Assembly: GCA_014843695.1 (NCBI GenBank)
Contig: JABXNX010000023.1
Span: 393,993 to 457,992 of the forward strand
From: Archivesica marissinica
Taxonomy: Eukaryota; Mollusca; Bivalvia; Venerida; Vesicomyidae
Reading direction: 5' to 3'
Length of the DNA: 64,000 nucleotides
The position numbers and the translations under genes are program-made. Positions 43,254-55,500 of the stretch are shown here, one piece after another. How positions within the stretch are numbered: position 1 is the first letter of the stretch; every line of letters begins with the position of its first letter. The notes beneath the pieces are model-generated. The model was not told the origin of the DNA, did not search any database, and saw only the letters and a list, made by a program, of their open reading frames with translations.

Positions 43254-43729
43254 GGATATATAATGTATGTACTGAATTGTTCCAGCCTGTGTATCATATC
43301 CTATAGGAATATATAATGTATGTACTGAATTGTTCCAGCCTGTGTATCATATCCTATAGGAATATATAATGTATGTACTGAATTGTTCCAGCCTGTGTAT
43401 CATATCCTATAGGAATATATAATGTATGTACTGAATTGTTCCAACCTGTGTATCATATCCTATAGGAATATATAATGTATGTACTGAATTGTTCCAGCCT
43501 GTGTATCATATCCTATAGGAATATATAATGTATGTACTGAATTGTTCCAGCCTGTGTATCATATCCTATAGGAATATATAATGTATGTACTGAATTGTTC
43601 CAGCCTGTGTATCATATCCTATAGGAATATATAATGTATGTACTGAATTGTTCCAGCCTGTGTATCATATCCTATAGGAATATATAATGTATGTACTGAA
43701 TTATTCCAACCTGTGTATCATATCCTATT
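43254..43729. repeat. 53-bp tandem repeat, about nine copies
   Basis: Period 53 bp is shown by TAATGTATGTACTG at 43,261, 43,314 and onward. The unit has ATATATAATGTATGTACTG, AATTGTTCCAGCC and TGTGTATCATATCC. Copies are almost identical (CCAGCC or CCAACC is the main variant), which implies recent expansion or efficient homogenisation. Confidence 0.96.
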
Positions 43730-44164
43730 ATGATAAGTGTAGAGCACCAGGGGTTATCACAGTTATTGTTGTCATCCACATTACTGAGTGATTTATTTAG
43801 CCTTTATAAGCTGTTTGACTGTATGTTTGTATGTAAATAAAATGATAATAAGATACAAAACAGCTAAAAGTAAACCATAGTTTTACAAAGGAATATATTT
43901 AACATACTGTGTAGATAAAGAGTACAAACAATGGAGCTGATGTGTCACTGCTTACAAAATTATTCAAATGGATGAGATAAGAACCAGGCATATGTTATAT
44001 GTGGTACAGTTCATGTTTCTCCAGGACACCAATTGAGGAACTGTAAGCTTAGTGAGAGGTTTTAGGGATATACATGTGTTAAACATGCAGCCCTTAAAGG
44101 AAACTGTGTGAATATGCATAGAATGGATTTTCTGGGATATTTACGGAAAGCCATTTCAACAGGA
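43730..44164. other. Largest informative unique island
   Basis: About 435 bp of non-repetitive AT-rich DNA immediately upstream of the 32-bp array. It contains AATAAA at 43,836-43,841. A reasonable 3' splice-site-like stretch, TTCATGTTTCTCCAG, ends at 44,024. A + strand frame is open from 44,066 to the GTAAGT at 44,166. No homology is recognised. It could be the edge of a transcription unit, but the sequence alone does not prove this. Confidence 0.6.
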
Positions 44165-44165
44165 G
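44114..44165 (+). other. Possible small coding exon ending at a splice donor (speculative)
   Basis: From ATG at 44,114 the frame reads MHRMDFLGYLRKAISTG and then meets GGAG|GTAAGT, with the donor at 44,166. That would leave a phase-1 intron. The same frame is open upstream to a TAG at 44,063-44,065, so an internal exon starting after the AG at 44,089-44,090 is an alternative. The donor matches the metazoan consensus AG|GTAAGT. The bases before ATG (TGAAT) are not a strong initiation context. I recognise no protein family and the peptide is too short to judge codon use. It matters mainly because the splice-like 32-bp array starts exactly here on the same strand. An AT-rich chance frame is equally possible. 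Confidence 0.15.
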
Positions 44166-44996
44166 GTAAGTTACCCCTTGTTTGTTCGTCCATCTAGGTA
44201 AGTCACCCCTCGTTTGTTCATCCATCTAGGTAAGTCACCCCTCGTTTGTTCATCCATCAAGGTAAGTCACCCCTCGTTTGTGCGTCCATCTAGGTAAGTC
44301 ACCCCTCGTTTGTTTGTCCATCTAGGTAAGTCACCACTCGTTTGTTCGTCCATCTAGGTAAGTCACCCCTCGTTTGTTCGTCCATCTAGGTAAGTCACCC
44401 CTCGTTTGTTCGTCCATCTAGGTAAGTCACCCCTCGTTTGTTCGTCCATCTAGGTAAGTCACCCCTCGTTTGTTCATCCATCTAGGTAAGTCACCCCTCG
44501 TTTGTTCATCCATCAAGGTAAGTCACCCCTCGTTTGTGCGTCCATCTAGGTAAGTCACCCCTCGTTTGTTTGTCCATCTAGGTAAGTCACCACTCGTTTG
44601 TTCGTCCATCTAGGTAAGTCACCCCTCGTTTGTTCGTCCATCTAGTTAAGTCACCCCTCGTGTGTTCGTCCATCTATGTAAGTCACCCCTCGTTTGTTCG
44701 TCCATCTAGGTAAGTCACCCCTCGTTTGTTCGTCCATCTAGGTAAGTCACCCCTCGTTTGTTCGTCCATCTAGGTAAGTCACCCCTCGTTTGTTCGTCCA
44801 TCTAGGTAAGTCACCCCTCGTTTGTTCGTCCATCTAGGTAAGTCACCCCTCGTTTGTTCATTTATCTAGGTAAGTCACCCCTCGTTTGTTCGTCCATCTA
44901 GGTAAGTCACACCTCGTTTGTTCGTCCATCTAGGTAAGTCACCCATCGTTTGTTCGTCCATCTGGGTAAGTCACCCCTCGTTTGTTCGTCCGTCTG
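44165..44996 (+). repeat. 32-bp array of splice-site-like (ratchet-like) units, 26 copies
   Basis: Units start at 44,165 and then every 32 bp to 44,965. The consensus is GGTAAGTCACCCCTCG followed by TTTGTTCGTCCATCTA. Read across the unit boundary, each copy has TCAC, a 22-base tract with about 18 pyrimidines, then TAG directly followed by GTAAGT. The juxtaposed AG|GTAAGT is intact in 23 of 26 units by eye. It is broken at 44,645 (GTTAAGT), 44,677 (CTATGTAAGT) and 44,965 (CTGGGTAAGT). A group of units around 44,229-44,357 is repeated 256 bp (8 units) later at 44,485-44,613, with the same CATCAAGG, GTGCGTCC and CACCACTCG variants. Function is inferred, not shown. Confidence 0.93.
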
Positions 44997-45082
44997 GATG
45001 CTAATTATCTCCCGCAAGTTATCTTTTCGTGAAAATTGGCACACTTCATTTAAAGAAGGATATCTCATTTCCTATAAATAGC
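44997..45082. other. Unique island
   Basis: About 86 bp of non-repeated sequence between the 32-bp and 36-bp arrays, with AAAATTGGCACAC and a stretch reading TCCTATAAATAGCC (a TATA-like string near 45,072). No gene follows, so a promoter is not supported. Confidence 0.6.
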
Positions 45083-45261
45083 CAGGTGAATAATCTGGGT
45101 CACTGGTAACCTGAGCTATACAGATGAACAATCTGGGTTACTGGTAACAAACCATACAGATGAACAATCTGGGTTACTGGTAACAAACCATACAGATGAA
45201 CAATCTGGGTCACTGGTAACCAGCTATACAGATGAACAATCTGGGTCACTGGTAACCTGAG
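45083..45261. repeat. 36-bp tandem repeat, about five copies
   Basis: CAGATGAACAATCTGGGT recurs at 45,121, 45,157, 45,193 and 45,229 (36-bp period), with a slightly longer, diverged first copy from 45,083 (CAGGTGAATAATCTGGGT). Each unit contains ACTGGTAAC. The last copy ends in ACCTGAGCTGTACTGG, which leads into the 16-bp array. Confidence 0.93.
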
Positions 45262-47006
45262 CTGTACTGGTGTATTGTTGTACTAGTGAATAGCTGTACT
45301 GGTGTATTGTTGTACTAGTGAATAACTGTACTGGTGTATTGTTGTACTAGTGAATAGCTGTACTGGTGTATTGTTGTACTAGTGAATAGCTGTACTGGTG
45401 TATTGTTGTACTTGTGTATTGATGTACTGGTGTATTGTTGTACTAGTGAATAGCTGTACTGGTGTATTGTTGTACTAGTGAATAGCTGTACTGGTGTATT
45501 GTTGTACTTGTGTATTGTTGTACTAGTGAATAGCTGTACTGGTGTATTGTTGTACTAGTGAATAGCTGTACTGGTGTATTGTTGTACTAGTGAATAGCTG
45601 TACTGGTGTATTGTTGTACTTGTGTATTGCTGTACTAGTGAATAGCTGTACTGGTGTATTGTTGTACTAGTGAATAGCTGTACTGGTGTATTGTTGTACT
45701 AGTGAATAGCTGTACTGGTGTATTGTTGTACTAGTGTATTGCTGTACTAGTGTATTGCTGTACTGGTGTATTGTTGTACTAGTGAATAGCTGTACTGGTG
45801 TATTGTTGTACTAGTGAATAGCTGTACTGGTGTATTGTTGTACTTGTGTATTGCTGTACTAGTGAATAGCTGTACTGGTGTATTGTTGTACTAGTGAATA
45901 GCTGTACTGGTGTATTGTTGTACTAGTGAATAGCTGTACTGGTGTATTGTTGTACTTGTGTATTGCTGTACTAGTGAATAGCTGTACTGGTGTATTGTTG
46001 TACTTGTGTATTGATGTACTGGTGTATTGTTGTACTAGTGAATAGCTGTACTGGTGTATTGTTGTACTAGTGAATAGCTGTACTGGTGTATTGTTGTACT
46101 TGTGAATAGCTGTACTGGTGTATTGTTGTACTTGTGTATTGTTGTACTAGTGAATAGCTGTACTGGTGTATTGTTGTACTAGTGAATAGCTGTACTGGTG
46201 TATTGTTGTACTGGTGTATTGTTGTACTTGTGTATTGTTGTACTAGTGAATAGCTGTACTGGTGTATTGTTGTACTTGTGTATTGTTGTACTAGTGAATA
46301 GCTGTACTGGTGTATTGTTGTACCGGTGTATTGTTGTACCGGTGTATTGATGTACTGGTGTATTGTTGTACCGGTGTATTGATGTACTGGTGTATTGTTG
46401 TACCGGTGTATTGATGTACTGGTGTATTGTTGTACCGGTGTATTGTTGTACCGGTGTATTGTTGTACTGGTGTATTGATGTACCGGTGTATTGTTGTACC
46501 AGTGTATTGTTGTACCGGTGTATTGTTGTACTGGTGTATTGTTGTACTGGTGTATTGTTGTACCGGTGTATTGTTGTACTTGTGTATTGTTGTACTAGTG
46601 AATAGCTGTACTGGTGTATTGTTGTACTTGTGTATTGTTGTACTAGTGAATAGCTGTACTGGTGTATTGTTGTACCGGTGTATTGTTGTACCGGTGTATT
46701 GTTGTACTGGTGTATTGTTGTACTGGTGTATTGATGTACTGGTGTATGGTTGTACTTGTGTATTGGTGTACCGGTGTATGGTTGTACTTGTGTATTGCTG
46801 TACTGGTGTATTGTTGTACTGGTGTATTGATGTACTGGTGTATTGTTGTACTGGTGTATTGATGTACTGGTGTATTGTTGTACTTGTGTATTGTTGTACT
46901 TGTGTATTGATGTGCTTGTGTATTGTTGTACTGGTGTATTGTTGTACTGGTGTATGGCTGTACTGTTGTATTGGTGTACTGGTGTATGGTTGTACTGGTG
47001 TATTGA
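45262..47006. repeat. 16-bp minisatellite array
   Basis: About 109 units of 16 bp. To about 46,320 it is mostly a 32-bp dimer of GTACTGGTGTATTGTT and GTACTAGTGAATAGCT, with GTACTTGTGTATTGCT interspersed. From about 46,320 the units are mostly GTACCGGTGTATTGTT and GTACTGGTGTATTGTT, with the AGTGAATAG form rare. Three units make 48 bp, so stop-free 16-residue repeats appear on both strands in the second part; these are artefacts. Confidence 0.96.
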
Positions 47007-49104
47007 AGGTGTACATACAGATGTATCAGTGTAGGTGTACATACAGGTGTATCAGTGTAGGTGTACATACTGGTGTATCAGTTTAGGTGTACATACTGGT
47101 GTATCAGTGTAGGTGTACATACAGGTGTATCAGTGTAGGTGTACATACTGGTGTATCAGTGTAGGTGTACATACTGGTGTATCAGTGTAGGTGTACATAC
47201 TGGTGTATCAGTGTAGGTGTACATACAGGTGTATCAGTGTAGGTGTACATACTGGTGTATCAGTGTAGGTGTACATACTGGTGTATCAGTGTAGGTGTAC
47301 ATACTGGCGTATCAGTGTAGGTGTGCATACTGGTGTATCAGTGTAGGTGTACATACTGGTGTATCAGTGTAGGTGTACATACTGGTGTATCAGTGTAGGT
47401 GTACATACTGGTGTATCAGTGTAGGTGTACATACTGGTGTATCAGTGTAGGTGTACATACATGTGTATCAGTGTAGGTGTACATACAGGTGTATCAGTGT
47501 AGGTGTACATATTGGTGTATCAGTGTAGGTGTACATACAGGTGTATCAGTGTAGGTGTACATACAGGTGTATCAGTGTATGTGTACATACAGGTGTATCA
47601 GTGTAGGTGTATCAGTGTAGGTGTACATACTGGTGTATCAGTGTAGGTGTACATACTGGTGTAACAGTATAGGTGTACATACTGGTGTATCAGTGTAGGT
47701 GTACATACAGGTGTAACAGTGTAGGTGTACATACAGGTGTATCAGTGTAGGTGTACATACTGGTGTATCAGTGTAGGTGTATCAGTGTAAGTGTACATAC
47801 AGGTGTATCAGTGTAGGTGTACATACTGGTGTAACAGTATAGTTGTACATACAGGTGTATCAGTGTAGGTGTACATACAGGTGTAACAGTGTAGGTGTAC
47901 ATACAGGTGCATCAGTGTAGGTATATATACTGGTGTATCAGTGTAGGTGTACATACTGGTGTATCAGTGTAGGTGTACATACTGGTGTATCAGTGTAGGT
48001 GTACATACAGGTGTATCAGTGTAGGTGTACATACAGGTGTATCAGTGTAGGTGTACATACTGGTGTATCAGTGTAGGTGTACACACATGTGTATCAGTAT
48101 AGGTGTACACACTGGTGTATCAGTGTAGGTGTACATACTGGTATATCAGTGTAGGTGTACATACAGGTGTATCAGTGTAGGTGTACATACTGGTTTATCA
48201 GTGTAGGTGTACATACTGGTGTATCAGTGTAGGTGTACATACAGGTGTATCAGTGTAGGTGTACATACAGGTGTATCAGTGTAGGTGTACATAATGGTGT
48301 ATCAGTGTAGGTGTACATACAGGTGTATCAGTGTAGGTGTACATACTGGTGTATCAGTGTAGGTGTACATACTGGTGTATCAGTGTAGGTGTACATACTG
48401 GTGTATCAGTGTAGGTGTACATACTGGTGTATCAGTGTAGGTGTACATACTGGTGTATCAATGTAGGTGTACATACTGGTGTGTCAGTGTAGGTGTACAT
48501 ACTGGTGTATCAGTGTAGGTGTACATACAGGTGTATCAGTGAAGGTGTACATACTGGTGTATCAGTGTAGGTGTACATACTGGTGTATCAGTGTAGGTGT
48601 ACATACTGGTGTATCAGTGTAGGTGTACATACAGGTGTATCAGTGTAGGTGTACATACTGGTGTATCAGTGTAGGTGTACATACAGGTGTATCAGTGTAG
48701 GTGTACATACTGGTGTATCAGTGTAGGTGTACATACTGGTGTATCAGTGTAGGTGTACATACTGGTGTATCAATGTAGGTGTACATACTGGTGTGTCAGT
48801 GTAGGTGTACATACTGGTGTATCAGTGTAGGTGTACATACAGGTGTATCAGTGAAGGTGTACATACTGGTGTATCAGTGTAGGTGTACATACTGGTGTAT
48901 CAGTGTAGGTGTACATACTGGTGTATCAGTGTAGGTGTACATACAGGTGTATCAGTGTAGGTGTACATACTGGTGTATCAGTGTAGGTGTACATACAGGT
49001 GTATCAGTGTAGGTGTACATACTGGTGTATCAGTGTAGGTGTACATACTGGTGTATCAGTGTAGGTGTACATACAGGTGTATCAGTGTAGGTGTACATAC
49101 ATGT
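47007..49104. repeat. 26-bp minisatellite array
   Basis: About 80 units of GTGTAG plus GTGTACATACTGGTGTATCA (26 bp), with the frequent variant ACATACAGGTG. Shortened units occur near 47,605 and 47,775 (GTGTATCAGTGTAGGTGTATC). Most units contain TAG, so long frames are absent here. Confidence 0.96.
48400..49023. repeat. 12-unit (312-bp) higher-order duplication in the 26-bp array
   Basis: The marker CAATGTAGG occurs at 48,459 and 48,771, and GAAGGTGTAC at 48,541 and 48,853; both pairs are 312 bp apart, exactly 12 units. A GTGTCAGTG variant is shared as well. Copies are about 48,400-48,711 and 48,712-49,023. Confidence 0.85.
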
Positions 49105-49205
49105 GTTTTGGTGTATCAATGTACTGATGTATCCAGGTATTGTTATATCTGTGTATCAGTGTAGGAGAGTATTGTTGTCGGTATTCCTATACAGTGTACA
49201 TGTAT
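49105..49205. other. Transition zone between the 26-bp and 31/39-bp arrays
   Basis: About 100 bp of degenerate sequence made of the same words as the flanking arrays (GGTGTATCA, ATGTACTG, TATTGTTGT, GTGTACATG) without a fixed period. It looks like decayed repeat, not a unique insertion. Confidence 0.6.
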
Positions 49206-52200
49206 AGGTGTATTGGTGTATTGCTGTATTGCTGTACAGTGTATAGGTGTATTGGTGTATTGCTGTATTGTTGTACAGTGTATAGGTGTATTGGTGTATT
49301 GCTGTATTGCTGTACAGTGTATAGGTGTATTGGTGTATTGCTGTATTGCTGTAGAGTATACATGTATAGGTGTATTGGTGTATTGCTATACAGTGTATAG
49401 GTGTATTGCTGTGCAGTGTATAAGTGTGTTGGTGTATCGCTGTATTGCTGTACAGTGTATATTTGTGTTTGTGTATTGCTGTATTGCGGTACAGTGTATA
49501 GGTGTGTTAGTGTATTTCTGTATTGCTGTACAGTGTATAGGTGTATTGGTGTATTGCTGTATTGCTGTACAGTGTATATATGTGTTGATGTATCGCTGTA
49601 TTGCTGTACATTGCATAGGTGTGTTGGTGTATTACAGTAATGCTGTACAGTGTATAGGTGTGTTGGTGTATTGCTGTATTGATGCACAGTATATAGGTGT
49701 GTTTGTGTATTGCTGTACAGTGTATAGGTGTGTTTGTGTGTTGGTGTATTGCTGTATTGCTGTACAGTGTATAGGTGTGTTTGTGTGTTGGTGTATTGCT
49801 GTACAGTGTATATGTTTGTTGCTGTATTGCTGTACAGTGTATAGGTGTGTTTGTGTATTGCTGTACAGTGTATATGTGTGTTGGTGTATTGCTGTACAGT
49901 GTATAGCTGTGTTTGTGTATTGCTATACAGTGTATAGGTGTGTTTGTGTGTTGCTGTATTGCTGTACAGTGTATAGGTGTGTTAGTGTATTGCTGTACAG
50001 TGTATAGGTGTGTTAGTGTATTGCTGTATTGCTGTACAGTGTATATGTTTGTGTGTGTATTGCTGTACAGTGTATAGGTGTGTTTGTGTGTTGCTGTATT
50101 GCTGTACAGTGTATAGGTGTGTTTGTGTATTGCTGTATTGCTGTACAGTGTATAGGTGTGTTAGTGTATTGCTGTATTGCTGTACAGTGTATAGGTTTGT
50201 GTGTGTATTGCTGTACAGTGTATATGTGTGTTTGTGTATTGCTGTACAGTGTATATGTGTATTTGTGTATTGATGTACAGTGTATACATGTGTGTGTGTA
50301 TTGCTGTACAGTGTATAGGTATGTTGGTGTATTGCTGTATTACTGTACCATGTATAGGTGTGTTTGTGTATTGCTGTATTGCTGTACAGTGTATAGTTGT
50401 ATTGGTGTATTGGTGTATTGCTGTACAGTGTATAGGTGTGTTTGTGTGCTGGTGTATTGCTGTACAGTGTATTGGTGTGTTGGTGTATTTCTGTATTGCT
50501 GTACCATGTATAGGTTTGTTTGTGTATTGCTGTACAGTGTATAGATGTACTGGTGTATTGCTGTACAGTGTATAGGTGTGTTGGTGTATTGCTGTACAGT
50601 GTATAGGTGTGTTGGTGTATTGCTGTATTGCTGTACAGTGTATAGGTATGTTTGTGTGTTGGTATATTACTGTACAGAGTATAGGTGTGTTTATGTATTG
50701 CTGTACAATGTATAGGTGTGTTGGTGTATTGCTGTACAGTGTATAGGTGTGTTGGTGTATCGCTGTATTGCTGTACAGTGTATATGTGTATTGCTGTATT
50801 GCTGTACAGGGTATATGTGTGTTGGTGTATTGCTGTATTGCTGTACAGGGTCTAGGTGTGTTGGTGTATCGCTGTATTGCTGTACAGTGTATAGGTGTGT
50901 TGGTGTATTGCTGTATTGCTGTACAGGGTCTAGGTATGTTGGTGTATTGCTGTATTGCTGTACAGTGTATAGGTGTGTTGGTGTATTGCTGTATTGCTGT
51001 ACAGGGTCTAGGTGTGTTGGTGTATCGCTGTATTGCTGTACAGTGTATAGGTGGGTTTGTGTATTGCTGTATTGCTGTACAGTGTATAGGTGTGTTGGTG
51101 TATTGCTGTATTGCTGTACAGTGTATAGGTGTGTTGGTGTATTGCTGTATTGCTGTACAGTGTATATGTGTGTTGATGTATTGCTGTATTGCTGTACAGT
51201 GTATAGGTGTGTTGGTGTATTGCTGTATTGCTGTACAGTGTATAGGTGTGTTGGTGTATTGCTGTACAGTGTATAGGTGTGTTGGTGTATTGCTGTATTG
51301 CTGTACAGTGTATAGGTGTGTTGGTGTATTGCTGTACAGTGTATAGGTGTGTTGATGTATCGCTGTATTGCTGTACAGTGTATAGGTGTGTATAGGTGTG
51401 TTTGTGTATTGCTGTACAGTGTATAGGTGTGTTGGTGTATTGTTGTATTACTGTACTGTGTATAGGTGTGTTTGTGTATTGCTGTATTGATGTACAGTGT
51501 ATTGGTGAATTGGTGTATTGCTGTACAGTGTATAGGTGTGTGTGTGTGTGTGTTGCTGTACACTGTCTAGATGTGTTGGTGTATCGCTGTATTGCTGTAC
51601 AGTGTATAGGTGTGTTGGTGTATTTCTGTTAAGCTGTACCGTGTATAGGTGTGTTGGGGTACCGGTGTAATGCTTTACAGTGTATAGGTGTATTGCTGTA
51701 CAGTGTATAGGTGTGTTGCTGTATTGCTGTACATTGTATAGGTATGTTTGTTTGTTGGTGTGTTGGTGTATTGCTATACAGTGTATAGGTGTGTTTATGT
51801 ATTGCTGTACAATGTATATGCATGTTGGTGTATTGCTGTACAGTGTATAGGTGTGTTGGTGTATCGCTGTATTGCTGTACAGTGTATAGGTGTGTTGGTG
51901 TATTGCTGTATTGATGTACAGGGTCTAAGTGTGTTGGTGTATCGCTGTATTGCTGTACAGTGTATAGGTGTGTTTGTGTATTGCTGTATTGCTGTACAGT
52001 GTATAGGTGTGTTGGTGTATTGCTGTATTGCTGTACAGTGTATAGGTGTGTTGGTGTATTGCTGTATTGCTGTACAGTGTATAGGTGTGTTTATGTATCG
52101 CTGTATTGCTGTACAGTGTATAGGTGTGTTTGTGTATTGCTGTACCGTGTATAGGTGTGTTTTGTGTATTGCTGTACAGTGTATAGGTGTGTTTGTGTAT

Positions 52201-52574
52201 TGCTTTACAGTGCATAGGTGTGTTGGTGTATTGCTGTACAGTGTATATGTGTGTTTGTGTATTGCTTTACAGTGTATAGGTGTGTTTGTGTATTGCTGTG
52301 CAGTGTATAGGTGTATTTGTGTATTGCTGTACAGTGTATAGGTGTATTGCTGTATTGCTGTACAGTATATAGGTGTGTTGGTATGTTGCAGTATAGTGTA
52401 TAGGTGTGTTTGTGTATTGCTGTATTGCTGTACTGTGTATAGGTGTGTTGGTCTATTGCTGTACAGTGTCTAGGTGTGTTGCTGTATCGCTGTATTGCTG
52501 TACAGTGTTTAGGTGTGTTGGTGTATTGCTGTGCAGTGCATAGGTGTGTTTGTGTATTGCTGTACAGTGTATAG

Positions 52575-55500
52575 GTGTGTTGGTGTATTGCTGTACATTG
52601 TATAGGTGTATTGGTGTATTGCAGTATTGCTGTACAGTGTCTAGGTGTGTTGCTGTATCACTGTATTGCTGTACAGTGTATAGGTGTAATGGTGTATTGC
52701 TGTACAGTGTTTAGGTATGTTGGTGTATTGCTGTACAGTGTATATGTGTGTTGGTGTATTGCTGTACAGTGTATATGTGTGTTGATGTATTGCTGTATTG
52801 CTATACAGTGTATAGGTGTGTTGGTGTATTGCTGTACTGTGTATAGGTGTGTTGGTGTATTGCTGGATTGCTGTACAGTGTATATGTGTGTTTGTGTATT
52901 GCTTTACAGTGTATAGGTGTGTTTGTGTATTGCTGTGCAGTGTATATGTGTATTTGTGTATTGCTGTACAGTGTATAGGTGTATTGCTGTATTGCTGTAC
53001 TGTGTATAGGTGTGTTGGTGTGTTGCTGTATTGCTGTACAGTGTATAGGTGTGTTGTTCTATTGCTGTACAGTGTCTAGGTGTGTTGCTGTATCGCTGTA
53101 TTGCTGTACAGTGTATAGGTGTGTTGGTGTATTGCTGTGCAGTGTATAGGTGTGTTTGTATATTGCTGTACAGTGTATAGGTGTGTTGGTGTATTGCTGT
53201 ACATTGTATAGGTGTATTGGTGTATTGCAGTATTGCTGTACAGTGTCTAGGTGTGTTGCTGTATCGCTGTATTGCTGTACAGTGTATAGGTATATTGGTG
53301 TATTGCTGTACAGTGTATTGGTGTGTTGGTGTGTTGCTGTATTGCTGTACAGTGTATAGGTGTGTTGGTCTATTGCTGTACAGTGTCTAGGTGTGTTGCT
53401 GTATCGCTGTATTGCTGTACAGTGTATAGGTGTGTTGGTGTATTGCTGTGCAGTGTATAGGTGTGTTGCTGTATCCCTGTATTGCTGTACAGTGTATTGG
53501 TGTGTTGCTGTATCGTTGTATTGCTGTACAGTGTATAGGTGTGTCTGTGTATTGCTGAACAGTGTATAGGTGTGTTGGTGTATTGCTGTACAGTGTATGT
53601 GTGTGTGTGTGTATTGCTGTACAGTGTATAGGTGTGTTGGTGTATTGCTGTACAGTGTATATGTGTGTTTGTGTATTGCTGTACCGTGTATAGGTGTGTT
53701 TTGTGTATTGCTGTACAGTGTATAGGTGTGTTTGTGTATTGCTTTACAGTGCATAGGTGTGTTGGTGTATTGCTATACAGTGAATAGGTGTATTGCTGTA
53801 TTGCTGTACAGTGTATAGATGTGTTTGTGTATTGCTGTATTGCTGTACAGTGTATAGGTGTGTGTATTGATGTATTGTGCACAGTGTATAGGTGTGTGTG
53901 TATTGCTGTACCATGTATAGGTGTGTTTTGTGTATTGCTGTACAGTGTATAGGTATGTTGGTGTATTGCTGTACAGTGTATAGGTGTGTTGGTGTATTGC
54001 TGTACAGTGTATATGTGTGTTGGTGTATTGCTGTACAGTGTATATGTGTGTTGATGTATTGCTGTATTGCTATACAGTGTATAGGTGTGTTTGTGTATTG
54101 ATGTACAGTGTATATGTGTGTTGGTGTATTGCTGTACTGTGTATAGGTGTGGTGGTGTATTGCTGTATTGCTGTACAGTGTATATGTGTGTTTGTGTATT
54201 GCTTTACAGTGTATAGGTGTGTTTGTGTATTGCTGTGAAGTGTATAGGTGTATTTGTGTATTGCTGTACAGTGTATAGGTTTGTTGGTGTATCGCTGTAT
54301 TGCTGTATTGCTGTACAGTGTATAGGTTTGTTTGTGTATTGCTGTACAGTGTATTGGTGTATGTGTGTATTGCTGTACAGTGTATATGTGTAGTTGTGTA
54401 TTGCTGTATTGCTGTACAGTGTATAGGTTTGTTTGTGTATTGATGTACGGTGTATAGGTGTGTTGGTGTATCGCTGTATTGCTGTATTGCTGTACAGTGT
54501 ATAGGTGTGTTGGTGTGTTGGTATGTTGCTGTATCGTGTATAGGTGTGTTTGTGTATAGCTGTATTGCTGTACAGTGTATAGGTGTGTTGGTGTGTTGCT
54601 GTATTGCTGTACAGTGTATAGGTGTGTTGGTGTATTGCTGTACAGTTTCTAGGTGTGTTGCTGTATCGCTGTATTGCTGTACAGTGTATAGGTGTGTTGG
54701 TGTATTGCCGTGCAGTGTATAGGTGTGTTTTTGTATTTCTATACAGTGTATAGGTGTGTTGGTGTATTGCTGTACAGTGTATAGGTGTATTGGTATATTG
54801 GTGTATTGCTGTACAGTGTATAGGTGTGTTGGTGTATTGCTGTACAGTGTATAGGTGTGTTGCTGTATTGCTGTACAGTGTATAGGTGTATTGGTGTATT
54901 GCTGTACAGTGTTTAGGTGTGTTGGTGTGTTGCTGTATTGCTGTACAGTGTATATATGTGTTTGTGTATTGCTGTATTGCTGTACAGTGTATAGGTGTGT
55001 GTGTGTATTGGTGTATTGTGCACAGTGTATAGGTGTGTTTGTTTATTGCTGTACCGTGTATAGGTGTGTTTTGTTTATTGCTGTACAGTGTATAGGTGTG
55101 TTGGTGTATTGCTGTACAGTGTATAGGTGTGTTGGTGTATTGCTATACAGTGTATATGTGTGTTGGTGTATTGCTGTACAGTGTATATGTGTGTTGATGT
55201 ATTGCTGTATTGCTGTACAGTGTATATGTGTGTTTGTGTATTGCTTTACAGTGTATAGGTGTGTTTGTGTGTTGCTGTACAGTGTATAGATGTGTTGGTG
55301 TATTGCTGTATTGCTGTACAGTACATATGTATGTTTGTGTATTGCTTTACAGTGTATAGGTGTGTTTGTGTATTGCTGTGCAGTGTATAAGTGTGTTTGT
55401 GTATTGCTGTAGAGTGTATAGGTGTGTTGGTGTATCACTGTATTGCTGTATTGCTGTACAGTGTATAGGTGTGTTGGTGTATCGCTGTATTGCTGTACAG

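Noticed and set aside
43836..43841. AATAAA as a functional polyadenylation signal (also 38,032-38,037)
   Set aside because: AT-rich islands yield this hexamer by chance and no upstream exon is identified.
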